The notes beneath the pieces were generated by a model, which was not told where the DNA came from, did not search any database, and worked only from the letters and a program-made list of their open reading frames with translations. Positions 11,139 to 22,115 of a stretch of 64,000 nt of DNA are shown here, one piece after another; the first letter of the stretch is position 1; the number at the start of each line of letters is the position of its first letter. The position numbers and the translations under genes were made by a program. Location: the NCBI RefSeq assembly GCF_000801105.2, contig NC_079514.1, forward strand, positions 8,432,001 to 8,496,000, in the 5' to 3' direction. Source of the stretch: Raphanus sativus. Taxonomy: Eukaryota > Streptophyta > Magnoliopsida > Brassicales > Brassicaceae.

Positions 11139-11990
11139 CATGCATAAAGAAAATTTTTACATCAACATTGTGGTCATAGGCCAAGACGACTCTGAAAATC
11201 GACAAACATTGGTCACTTGATCGACAAGCTTCGTGGTTTTGGAAGTTTGAGACCACCGAGTGCTACTGCACTGTCTTTGCTGCTCCTTAGCACCTTGATT
11301 TCATCAAGAACATGCTTATTGGTACCTCCCAGGATGATTGTGCTGTTTTTATCACGGACTCCACCATTGTGGTTTCGAAGCTGATATCTCTAAGTACGTA
11401 TAGACCCGTGAGCACAATCTACTTGCTTCACCCTTGGTATCAAGCAAATGATTTTCGTCTCTAATAAGGTGAACTAGATTTTCATTTTTCATTGCTTGAT
11501 GTGACCATACTCCTTTGATACGATGCTAAAATAAAGTCATGTCCTTTGTTGTTTTTCTGTTGCAGATGAATGCAACAACACCCATATACTCCAAGGGTAG
11601 GTACGATGAGATTATCAGGGAGGTGTTTTCTTACTTGAAGAAGTTTGGATACGACACTTGAAAAATCTCAATCGTTCCCATCTCTGTTTTTGAGGATGAC
11701 AACATGATTGAGAGGTCTACCAACCTTGACTGGTATAAGAGACCAACTCTCCTTGAGGTACTTGACCAGATCAGCGAGCCCAAGCAGCCATCAGACAATC
11801 CCCTCCGTCTTCCACTCCAGGATGTTTAAGGGTTGTATTGGAACGGTGCCGGTGGGTCATGTGGAGCCTGGTATGGTTGTGACCTTTGAACTCTGGCCAC
11901 CATGTTGGATAAGATACAAAAGCAGATATGAGCAGAGAGTCATGTGTTTGTTGAGCACTTTGGAAAGGAGGCCACGATGGGTCTGTATTG
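11139..11990 (+). pseudogene. Captured, internally deleted eEF1A (translation elongation factor) fragment
   Basis: The start reads MHKENFYINIVVIGQDDSEN, corresponding to the eEF1A N terminus. The GTP-binding P-loop is destroyed (DDSENR instead of a GHVDSGKS-type motif). A deletion then joins directly to WKFETTECYCTVFAAP, followed by DFIKNMLIGTSQDDCAVFI. LGIKQMIFVSNK ends at a GT donor near 11468, and the next exon starts after ttgcag at 11566 with [20 protein letters not shown]. This preserves the usual plant eEF1A intron position. [28 protein letters not shown] and IGTVPVGHVEPGMVVTFE follow. Stops and frame changes exclude function. The retained intron shows capture of genomic DNA. The fragment fades after about 11990. 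Confidence 0.88.
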
Positions 11991-12099
11991 TATTTATACA
12001 GCTTCATGGAATGCATAAGGAGCAGCTTTTGGACGTCACTTTTCTAAACATCCTTCACTTGCAAGTAAATGACGATCAAATATGTTAATCAAGATTTGT

Positions 12100-13330
12100 A
12101 CTCCCGAAAAATTCAACGTATTTATTAAAGGTTTACAAGTGCTTTCAGTATTGTAACTATGAATATATTGGTTTACAAGTACTTTGTGTATTGAAATGAC
12201 AAACCAGTTTTCTTACTAATTTAATATTTTTTATAAAATGCACTTAAATTAGAGAAATAACCTTTTGTATAATAATATTTTGAAAATATAGTATTTTGTT
12301 CTATCATTATTAGTAACTCTGCTTCAGTTTAATTTTACTGTCTCATATAAGGTGAGGAATGGGTATATTGCATAGATTTATTAGTGTAGAAATTAATACG
12401 ATACAAACGGGAAAAAAGTTAAAATGTTTGTTGAAATTAGTAAGAAATCAATCGAATCACAACTAGGTTTAGTTAATTTTATATTCACCTTCTTATTGTT
12501 TACAATCTAAAATATGCTTTGTGTTATTTTATTTTGACTAAAAGCTTATGCTTTGTGTTATTGAAACAACCAATTTTGAATTAGTTTTTAAAAAATAATC
12601 TACTAAGTTCATTCATAGTATATTTTAAACAATATATGTATTACTTACTCAAAAAAATTTAAAATTTAAATTTAAAAATTTATGAAAACTTAGACTAATA
12701 TATATTTTTCTAAGTAAGTTTTAGTGAATTCAAATCATAATATTTTTTTAAATTTTCTGTTTAGTCTGTTGTATGTCTTTGTTTTGAAAAGGAAATACAT
12801 GTTTTAACTTAAAACAATGAATATATTAAATTATCCTTATTTACTATAATAGTAATAAAACATGTTATAATCATAAGAAATATATTATGAAAAATAGTAA
12901 TAAAATAGGATTTAATAAAATACTATATGTAACACAATTAAATAATATACAGTATTTTGCAGGCAAACTACAAATGAATTCATCACGAGCAACGAAATTC
13001 TACTTTAACAAATCAATCAAATACGTCAAGCATTTCAAAAGATGAATAAGAGATCAAGTAAAAGCATGAAGTGAAGAGGGACTTTAGTTCATGCAAAACC
13101 CCATGAAGAGAACTCAAAAGAAAAGAATCGATCCAACCATCATTCAATTTATTTTTCTCATTCCCACACATCTTGATACTTGAACTTATTTATTTTTTAA
13201 AAAACTTTATCATTGGATTGTTTTTTTAAAGTATTTGATCATAAATGACCCCAATATTAAATACACAATGTTCATATAAAATATAATAAAAAATCAATAT
13301 AATATATGTCAATTGAACATCAAACATTTT
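12100..13330. other. AT-rich 3' filler of Helitron 1
   Basis: No coding potential or captured exon recognised between the end of the eEF1A fragment and the terminal hairpin. The sequence is AT-rich with many short poly-A/T tracts. Confidence 0.5.
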
Positions 13331-13929
13331 CCGCGCGTAGCGCGGACATCGGACTAGTACTATACTAAAAGACAAATAAGCTTAATGGAGAGCATGTCCA
13401 CGTCACTTATTTAATTCAGTCCAATCAGATATAAGCATTCCTCCACCTCAGCTCACACTCTTTAATCTGATGGGCTTCAACCGAAAATCAGACTCTGGGC
13501 TTCGACGTATGGGTGTTTCTGCGAGCCCGGTAGCCCGAGACAATGCTCTCATCACTTTTCTCTTAACGCGATGAAGAAACCCTAATAGCCGTATGGGATT
13601 GACGATTCATGATCCTGTTCATCTTCCTTTTCCTTCTGTTTGCGAACCAATCGTCCGTGTAATCAATTTTTCCCCCACGCCTTCGCACTCTTTAGTCCCT
13701 CATTAACCCCATTAATGGAATCCTTTGGCTTCCTCCTTCGGATCCTTTATAAAACCTCCCATTCACGAAATTGGATTTACATCCAAATTGCTTTAACTCT
13801 CTCCATAATTCTCTTTTCATAACACTAATATTTCTACTCTTTAGCTCCTCTGGCAACAACAAATGGTAAAACTTTTGATTTTCTGCTGAATTTCCTAAAA
13901 CTAATAATAATGTTACGAAATCTTTTTTT

Positions 13930-16669
13930 TTGTTTCAGCCAGTCCAGATGGTTTTCATGGACTCCAGAGATTATATGAACCAGAAAGTTCGGAGCTTAGT
14001 GGCTGAGTATTCGAAGTTTTTGTACGCCATTCCGATGACCAATATAAGAGTATTCTGTGAGGTCCTCTCTGTTGTATCTTATCCCCTTCTATTATTTATA
14101 ACAAAATTTCTGTTTCTGATCAACTGGAATTCCTTACAGGACACATGTATTGCCTCAAAAGATGTCATGTCCTCTGATCTTCTAAAAAAGAAGCTATGTT
14201 AAGATTAGATACACTCGGAAAGTCTAACGAAGAGGTAAATAAATCTATACAGTGCAAAAGGAAAAGTAGAGATTTGACTTTGTTGAACAACAATGAAAAT
14301 TTTATGTTATTCAAAGCACTTTGTTAATTTGATTAAGATTAACTACGGGAATGGTCCTATCTCCCACTCGGTGGTTATTTTGCCTCACACCGAACAAAGG
14401 AATCTCTCCTTTGGTGTTGCAGCTAGCATGGTACAAACCGCAACAGGTAGTAAGAGCAACCCTTAATTTATGGAGTTGCTGATCAGAGTTTAACAGTTTC
14501 TTTTTCGCACAACTCTGTTCTTACTGTGATCGACCACATCCGCCTCTCTATTGACATTGACGCAGACAGAGACAGGTTCAGGCTCCACACACACATGACA
14601 ACTTCCAAGCTGGCTGTGGTCTGGTCTCAGGGGTGACCTCTACGGTAATCTGTCTATTTTAAATAATATTCTCCATTTTTATTTCTGTATCTACATGTTA
14701 ATTTAGATTTGTCTGGCCACATTCAACTACTAATCATCCCGAACCATGTTGTAGATGTTGTCGGCCACTTGAGACTGGTAAATAGACAGTCTCTAATTGA
14801 CTTTCCTGTCCTTGACGAAACGGAGATAGCAACCACACGTCGTTTTTTAGTTCATTTGCAATCAAAAGGGTATGTGTTTCCTGTACTTAGAATAATGTCG
14901 ACGCCTCTGTACTGAAATTCTATCTCTCTACAGTACAGACAATTTTAATTAACCTGTTTGAACTAAACTTTTTCAGTGGTCCTTTAATGAAGATGTACCT
15001 TTGGCACCAGGCTTCAAAAGACTTCTACAAAACAGTGAAAAACTCCCACCATGTTTTTAGTAACGACGGTGAACCCAAAACGTCATGCAGGTAATTATTT
15101 GCTCCTTTAGCATAACCAATTCACTGTTGTCAGTAGTCCTAACGTTTAATGTTTTGCCAAGCTGTTTTTCATCGGTTCCTATTGTTATCCTTATTTAGTT
15201 TTAATCCAATTGTAACATTTTTCTTGAAGCGTGATATTTAAGATATTTGTTTGCTCTCATGAACTCTCAAACCTGAGATAAGCATATGTGTGCCAGATAG
15301 TGTGTTCTTCAAGAAACCACTAGGTCATGTTATCAGGTTTATCACCATCGTAAATTAGTCTTTTATTACCCAAAGCTATTAAAGTTGAAGTTGATGTCTA
15401 AGTAGAATTACGTTGCTGTTCAAGTAATATGTGTTTACTTTGACCTAACGAATATGTTGCCATCTGTGAAACATTTTCGCTGATGTCTATTTTTTAATAG
15501 TTTATCAAGAACGAGGAATTTAGTTCTCAGTTCAATGTCATTCTCACGTGTCTTCATAGACAAAGATGTCCAGCCCACGATTGATTACTTCAACTGGTTA
15601 GCAATTGTAAAGCAAACAGTGTTATGTTTGTCAATTCTAAATAATATTATAACTTCCGTCTCTCTTGGACTGAGAAATCTATTGTTTTCTATTGTCTCAG
15701 GTAGAGTTCTAACACAAAGATTGCTAAGCTGGTTACTGCAGATGAGGTTACCGGAGCTGAGATAATGACAATTGGGAAAATCTTTGCTTACATCAAGCAT
15801 GATTGCCAAGGTTAAATAAAAGCGTAAGATAGCTCTGTTAAAACAGAGGCATATCCATGTAGATCACTAGCTTTTTATCTACTGCAGGAAGCTTTTGAGC
15901 GTGACACTGCATGGTATTATTATTCCTCCATCGATTGTCAAACTAAGACCACCAGAGGCCCTTCTTCGTTGATGTGAACCAAGTGTGGCAACGCAACACA
16001 AACATTGCTGGTGTAGCAAAGTATGAACTCTAACCTCACAGCTTCATGTTTATCTTTCTCAAATTTGATTTTTGTTCTCTTTTATTCGCATGAATCTTGC
16101 AAAGTTCTCTGTCTACGACAATAATACCCAGACTGTTTTTGTCCTACTTGGTGACACAGGACGTGAGTGGACATGGAAGCATGCCTCGGAGTTGGTTGAC
16201 AACTACTTTGAGGTAACTAGATCAACTGAAAATACTCTCCCAGTTCATTAAAACTTACTTTATTCCTCCCAAATTTTTTTAGGCTAATCGAGAAATTGGT
16301 TCTTACCATGAGATGCCTGCCCCCAAATTTTAATCGACACCAATGCCCAAACACATAAGTTCAGGGTCAAGGTGTCTGACTACAACTCCACAGACAAGAC
16401 TTCCCGCTATAACTGTTACTAAGATTGTCTCACCAGGAGTTCTTCCACCTGTAACAACTCCAACTGAAATCCCACTTGATGCAAAGAATGAAGTTGTTGT
16501 GCTCTCTGTGTCGTTGCTGGCTCTGGATTCAATACTGATGAGCAAAATGAAAGTATCAGTAACAGGGATGAATCACGGAAGGATTGTGTCATTGTCTTCT
16601 TTATTTTCTTCGAGCCAAGACTATGTTTTCTCTGTTTTATTTTTGACTTTCGATCTTGCTTTGGTTTAA
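13930..16669 (+). pseudogene. Decayed RPA70-like OB-fold gene (Helitron cargo)
   Basis: Exon-like pieces match plant RPA1-like proteins often carried by Helitrons and expanded in Brassicaceae. MVFMDSRDYMNQKVRSLVAE (from about 13948) resembles a first OB-fold. SLIDFPVLDETEIATTRRFL (about 14790-14850) and GPLMKMYLWHQASKDFYK (about 14980) are in the central part. FSRVFIDKDVQPTIDYFNW is at about 15541-15597. AWYYYSSIDC followed by a stop and TKCGN (about 15911-16000) corresponds to the zinc ribbon of the C-terminal DNA-binding domain, with one Cys pair damaged. VFVLLGDTGREWTWKHASEL (about 16137-16196) is the final OB-fold. Several stops and frame shifts make it non-functional. The normal role is single-stranded DNA binding in replication. 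An origin in the Helitron's own RPA gene rather than recent capture is plausible. Confidence 0.75.
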
Positions 16670-16794
16670 TATTTGCAAACAGTATTCTTCTTTCTTTAGA
16701 CTTTGATTTATTAGAATACACACATAATGATTTCCAGCTTACTGAGTTATCACTTTTTATGTGATCATTTTGATTGATATCAGGGACCTCTTAT

Positions 16795-17471
16795 GTAAAA
16801 TTCCATAAAAATATATGAACTAAATTTCATTAAGTCTTTTAATACCCAAACTTTTTCGTTATCTATTTTAATATCTAAACTAATTATTTTGCCCAGTTTA
16901 ATATCCAAATTTTTAAAATTGTGTTCCTTTTAATATCCAAACTTTATTTATTTTAATTAAAAATACTAATAAGTTTCAAATGAAATTTAAAAAATCTAAA
17001 AAATCTAAGAAAAATAAAACAAATTTCTAATTTTATTGTAAGATTTAGGAGATTTGTAAGTAATATATGGAGAAAATTTAAAAATTTTGAAAATTTAATT
17101 TTTTAAGAAAAAAATAAATTTATCTTTTATTTCAGAAAACAAACTAAATTCAATATTTAAAATTTAAAACATTTATTACAATATTTAATATTATACATAA
17201 TTTATTTACTTTTGTTTCTCAAATAAAAAAAAATTTAGAATTTTCTGAGTTTTGTTTGAAATTTTAGAGATTTTTTAATTTTTATTTGAAAATAATTAGT
17301 ATTTTTTATTAAAATATATAAAGTTTGGGTATTAAAATAGGCACGGTTTTAATAGTTTGTGTATTAAAATGAGCAAAATAATTAGTTGTAATATTAAATT
17401 GGGTAGACAAAAACTTTGGGTATTAAAAAACTTAACAAAATTTAGTTGGAGTATTTTTATGTAATTTTCCC
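16795..17471. mobile_element. Foldback element with long imperfect inverted repeats, inside Helitron 2
   Basis: The first ~190 bases are the imperfect reverse complement of the last ~190. Both arms, read inward, carry aaaatt-cataaaaata, then tttaatacccaaa, taattattttgc and aatacccaaactttat. The middle is AT-rich without coding. No convincing target-site duplication was found at the ends, so the class (MULE-like or foldback) is open. Confidence 0.75.
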
Positions 17472-18795
17472 TTCTAAATTTAGCATCCATCCCATTGGAA
17501 TTCAGAAACAAAACCAAGACAGAAAAGATACAAAATTATGGAATCAAACCTTCTTCCATCTCAGTTTAATTACAAGAATATATATTCGGATATACACGTA
17601 CCCTTTACGACAAAGGAAAGTAGAATTTTACAAAAAAAAGATATCAAACTGAAATACTAAATATTTAAATAAAACTCATACTTGCTTTGCGTGAAAAAGT
17701 CTTTCTAAAAAAAAACACGACGCATAGAATTTTTTTTTCTCTTTTCACATGTCCAACTCGCTTCTAAGAACACCATTGGAACCGTTTTACAAAGTCTGGG
17801 CTGTTGGAATCCTGTCGTTGCAAGGGAATATTCCAAAAGACTATGCAAGTGTATGAAATTTAAAATCAGTCAACAATTTACATAACTTAATCCACAAATC
17901 TAACTTACTATGGGATTAATTCTAAGGATCGCCATTTCGGACAAAATGGAGAACCCATCTCCTCCCCACAGTCAGGATACTGCAGGTAAAACAAATCCGT
18001 TTTCAATGCTTCACCAAAGTTATTCATTATAACTTAATTCTTTAAATTTAGCCCAGCAATCTTCTCTACAAGGACCTTCATGTTTCACTTTAAAGTATTA
18101 CTTACTCAATGCTGCACCTGAAGCTCTTTATTAGTCTTCACAAATCATTTTAGAAGGACTTCTCCAAAAAAAAATGCTTACTCGAATACCCAACCACTTG
18201 AGAAACGTCCAAGTTATCCTCATATTCATGTTATTCACTCTTTCTCGCATTTTGATTTCTTTTAATAAGCTAAGCAACATAGTTGTACTTTGACGAGACA
18301 ACCTACTAATACATACATATTAGTAACTTTTTAATTTGTAGGGAAGTTATTACTTACCTCATCATCGGCCACATAGTTTTACTTTGACGAAACAATGAGC
18401 ATCATCAAAAAAATCAAAGAAAAGATAAGAGTCAAGTTCAATGCATGATTTCGAAGAAAAAAATTTCAACAACAAATAAAAAGATTACCATCAAGAAAAC
18501 AAAACTAAGAAGAAATTCCCATCATCTTCCAACTTATCTATGTGTTCTTAAGTCAGTCTTGCTAATTTGCCAAACTAATAAAACAAATTTACTACAAAAA
18601 ATATGAGTAGATAAAACCCATAAAACTATATACAACATTAAAATAACATAAACCAGGTCATCTCCATCCTTTTATACTATATTCCACACTCTTAATAGTT
18701 TATAAAACATGTTCATTATTTGATATACGCACAAAAAGTAATAGTTAAATATCTAAAAGCAATTTTCCGCGCGTAGCGCGGAAAAACGATCTAGT

Positions 18796-20022
18796 ACTTA
18801 TAAGAGTTATATAGGTTTATATAGTAAAGGGATTTCCTGACCTAAATAAATTCATATATATATGTAAATATTTCTATATGACAAATATACAATATTTATT
18901 AATATTAGTTTGGATCTTGTATATCATTCTATATACTTCTATAATGTAATATATATTAAATTATAATTTAATATACTTTTAAATTTTCAGTGATACACTG
19001 TTAGAGGGACTAGTGATTACACAAAGGATCCGGGCGAATACACCCTAAGTGTAATTTGATATGGGGATTGGACAATTTTTATCTTTTTCTCGACCGGTGA
19101 TATAGTTGTGGGCCAAATACAGCTCATAGGCTTGGACCCAAAACAATATATTGATTTACGTCAACATCCTTAGGACCTTAGCTTTCCTGTTTTCGTTCAT
19201 GCATCCATGATACGCACAATAATCCATGTCTTAGCTCCTTTTTGTAATTACATAAAGGAAATAATAAAGAAAAGATGAATCTGTTTTCTTTCATCGGGTC
19301 CCCAAGCTATGAGCATGAGTGAAAGTACATAAAATAAGGAAAGACATTCTCTGGAACAGTGAAAAGTGTAGTTATTCATGCAAAATATTCGTAATTTTTT
19401 TTTTTGTAAATCAAAATATTCGTAAATATAATCTGTATTTTCCACTATGTCAATGTAACGCATGCCAGTTTTAAATGAACTAATGCTGTATACTAATTTC
19501 AGATAAAGATCATACAACAAATTAAGCGACAATCTAATATTTATACAATTTATCATTAAAATTCTGGAAAAATACACAATATATATTGGAAAAGAAAAGG
19601 TGAAAAGAGGATGTTTTAAAATATTATCAGCAGATATTACGGGTCTCGGTGAAAAAGAAAGTCACTTCTCATCTTAATTCTGCTGAGTACTGTCTACATA
19701 AAAGTGCATTTTCAAAATACTTTTGCAATTCAATATTATTGCACTATGATTAGTGCTAATAAGTACCCACCAGACACTCTACGGCTACAGATATTACATT
19801 AATTTCAACTTTGAATATATTATATATAGATTGTAGTACGACTTATGAGACCATCAATCATTCCCATGAGAAACTTATAAAAAATGAAATATGTTTCAAA
19901 ATATATATTCACTGTTAGGCCTATTCACCGTGCCCAATTTGTTTGCATATCGTTTTTATCATACGAAAAGATGATTTTCACTAATGTTTACCAAATAGTT
20001 GTTTGATGCCAGCCTACAAGTT
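18796..20022. other. AT-rich spacer between Helitron 2 and the TRIM
   Basis: No gene recognised. It contains one micro-insertion (19381-19425). A 109-codon open frame on the minus strand (19248-19577) spans that insertion and has no recognisable motif, so I treat it as chance. Confidence 0.5.
19381..19425 (-). repeat. Micro-retroposon, 17 bp, 14-bp target duplication
   Basis: caaaatattcgtaa at 19381-19394 is repeated at 19412-19425. Between them lie 17 bases: eleven T then gtaaat. In reverse orientation this is a short stub ending in poly-A. Confidence 0.7.
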
Positions 20023-20655
20023 TGAGAGATGAAATCTAAGTCCCACATTAGAGAATTAGACAAGAAGTGTCTAATATATAAAGAGAAGTCCAACTCTAAT
20101 TAGTATGAGACCTTTTGGGATAGAAACCAAAAGTAAATCTATGCGGGCTTGCCATTAAGACCCAAAGTGGACAATATCGTACTAATCGGATAAATAGAGT
20201 TGGACATGGGCTTTCACAATCCCAACAATTGGTATCAGAGCGGTTGACGAAAAATCTGGAAAAAGACCTAAATACCCTTCGAGAGAAGAATGGATATATC
20301 CTATGAATTAGGAATGATAAGAGGTGTATGTGGCAGAGATCGAGTTAGAAGATCATGAAACCTGTGATGTTGTGGAGGACGAGGATCATCCTCAATTCGA
20401 TGGAGGAAAGGACACGAGATGAATGTGATCCTTAGATTGAGGGGGAGAATGAGAGATGCAATCTAAATCCCACATTGGAGAATTAGACAAGAAGTATCTA
20501 ATATATAAAGAGAAGTCCAACTCTAATTAGTACGAGGCCTTTTGGGATGGAAACCAAAAGTAAATCCATGCGGGCTTTGCCATTAAAGCCCAAAGTGAAC
20601 AATATCGTACTAATCGGATAAATAGAGTTGGATATGGGCTTTCACAATCCCAACA
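20023..20655 (+). mobile_element. TRIM (miniature LTR retrotransposon), complete
   Basis: The 5' LTR (20023-20227) and 3' LTR (20450-20655) are about 205 bp, highly similar, and start TG and end CA (tgagagatg...cccaaca). A primer-binding site complementary to initiator tRNA-Met (tggtatcagagc at 20230) follows the 5' LTR by two bases. A purine tract (gagggggagaat) precedes the 3' LTR. The internal region is only about 220 bp and has no coding capacity, so the element is non-autonomous. The flanking 5-mers aagtt and aaatt are a target duplication with one mismatch. LTR differences are mostly transitions plus a one-base indel, suggesting moderate age. Confidence 0.95.
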
Positions 20656-20705
20656 AAATTAATTCATCGAATAAGTCTCACTCTAGATACAATATTATAT
20701 ATTGG

Positions 20706-21750
20706 TGTGTATCCAGATACATATACTACATCACCTTCAATGATTAATCAGTACAAGATAGATCGTATCGTATATATATATATATTTTTTTTTTACAATT
20801 TATATAATCTTCTAAATATTAATTTATATAATCTTATAAATATTACAACTATACCTTTCAGAACGATAAATAGGTACTCCTTCCACAGGAAAATACTTTA
20901 TTTTCTTGAAAACATATAGCGTGAATAGATTTTCAATGATTTTTTCAGAGATTAGATTTACAGATGATACAAATAATTAAAAACTAGTTTTTATGATGAT
21001 AATTGATGCGGACAAACAAGATTGCGTTTCTGACATTGTCCTGTGAGTTGTGATTGCTTTTGTCTTTCATTGCGAGTAGGCATTATGTACTCAACCAAAA
21101 TGCTAACTAATTTCAAAAGGCGATTGTCTCGTTTTTGGATTGTACTTAAAGAGCAATTACACATTTAATTTGTCTTTAAGATGTATTGCTTTGATATTAG
21201 TTTTGTATCAAGATACATATACCATCACCTTCAATAATTAATCAATACAAGATATACATTATACTGTATCGTACTCGAACTTAAATAATTTTCCAAAGAT
21301 TACATGTACACCTGAGCGGATCTAGAAATTGTTATAGTCGAAAGGATTATCATGAGTTTTGAGTTAATCGAGAGCCTTTTCTGTAAAGTTTTAACTAATA
21401 ATATATAAACTATTATCAAACTTTGTAGCTGATAACTTGTAAAAATCAAAATTCAGCCGAGGACACATGATCCCACGACCGATCTACATCCGCACCTGCA
21501 TGTACATATATATCTTCCGTAGGATAATATTTATCTCTTGTATACATATAAGCCTGAATAGATTTTCCATGATTTTGTAGATTAAGACCTTTTTAAATTG
21601 TTTTAACAGATAATACAAATCATCTAAAAGTAAGGTTTATGATGAGGGTAAACAAGATCGCGTTTCTGACATTGTCGTGTGAGTTGTGATTGCTTTTGTC
21701 TTTTGATTGTGAGTAGACATTATGTACTCAACTAAAATGATTAAATAACT
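20706..21750. repeat. Diverged tandem duplication of ~430 bp with a hAT insertion in the second copy
   Basis: Copy A (about 20706-21130) and copy B (about 21206-21750) share in order: gtatc-agatacatatac, caccttcaat-attaatca, tagattttc-atgattt, cgtttctgacattgtc, gtgagttgtgattgctttt and attatgtactcaac. Copy B is longer because a 188-bp hAT element lies inside it. Copy A carries an internal 25-bp tandem repeat (aatttatataatctt, about 20797-20842). Confidence 0.85.
21303..21506. mobile_element. Non-autonomous hAT element with perfect 8-bp target duplication
   Basis: catgtaca at 21303-21310 and 21499-21506 flank a 188-bp element. Its ends, cctgagcggatctag and gatctacatccgcacctg, are imperfect inverted repeats of the hAT type (cag-ggcggatctag). 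No transposase is present. Confidence 0.88.
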
Positions 21751-22115
21751 TCACAGACAGCCTCCTCTCTTGTATTGCACTAAAACCCTAGGTAATTTGG
21801 TAATATACCATGATTTCACGAAACATAGCGTCTACTTCAAGTTTGTATTATTATCACTTCAGGAAGTGACACTCGCTAGACCAACATAAATTAAATAAAA
21901 AAATCTAAACATACAGACAAGATAAGCACTGTTCATATTCATCCTGAATCGTTTAACAAATCTGATCCGATCCAATATTACAGAAAACTAGCACAAACAA
22001 AATGAGATCGATCGATCGTTCTATTACAAAACTGTGCTTGTTTGTCCGAAAACTCGAAGATACAAACAACATAGATAATTATGTCGGGATACTACATTTT
22101 ATTTATCGATATTAT

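Larger units (their letters stand above)
8428..13357 (+). mobile_element. Helitron 1, non-autonomous, carrying gene fragments
   Basis: The left end has the Brassicaceae Helitron start pattern (ctatactatactaaaaggc near 8429-8447, followed by gcctgtccacgtc). The right end has a perfect stem CCGCGC/GCGCGG with loop GTA (13331-13346), then CTAG at 13354-13357 followed by T. This matches the hairpin plus CTRR end typical of Helitrons inserted between A and T. No Rep/helicase domain is seen, so mobility would need a helper. The interior holds broken pieces of at least three host genes with introns (NFU1, SGT1, eEF1A; listed separately), then about 1.2 kb of AT-rich sequence. The exact first base is uncertain by a few nucleotides. 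Confidence 0.82.
13359..18794 (+). mobile_element. Helitron 2, directly abutting Helitron 1
   Basis: The left end, actatactaaaagac at 13359-13373 followed by catgtccacgtc, starts right after the CTAG-T end of Helitron 1. The right end has the same perfect hairpin (CCGCGC-GTA-GCGCGG, 18767-18781), then aaaaacgat and CTAG at 18791-18794 followed by T. The near-identical terminal hairpins place the two elements in one family. Inside lie a decayed RPA-like gene (about 13930-16669) and a foldback element (16795-17471). No Rep/helicase is visible. The two copies differ in the few bases between hairpin and CTAG. Confidence 0.82.

Noticed and set aside
19248..19577. 109-codon open frame on the minus strand
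   Set aside because: Very AT-rich, no motif, and it runs across a poly-T micro-insertion; best seen as chance.
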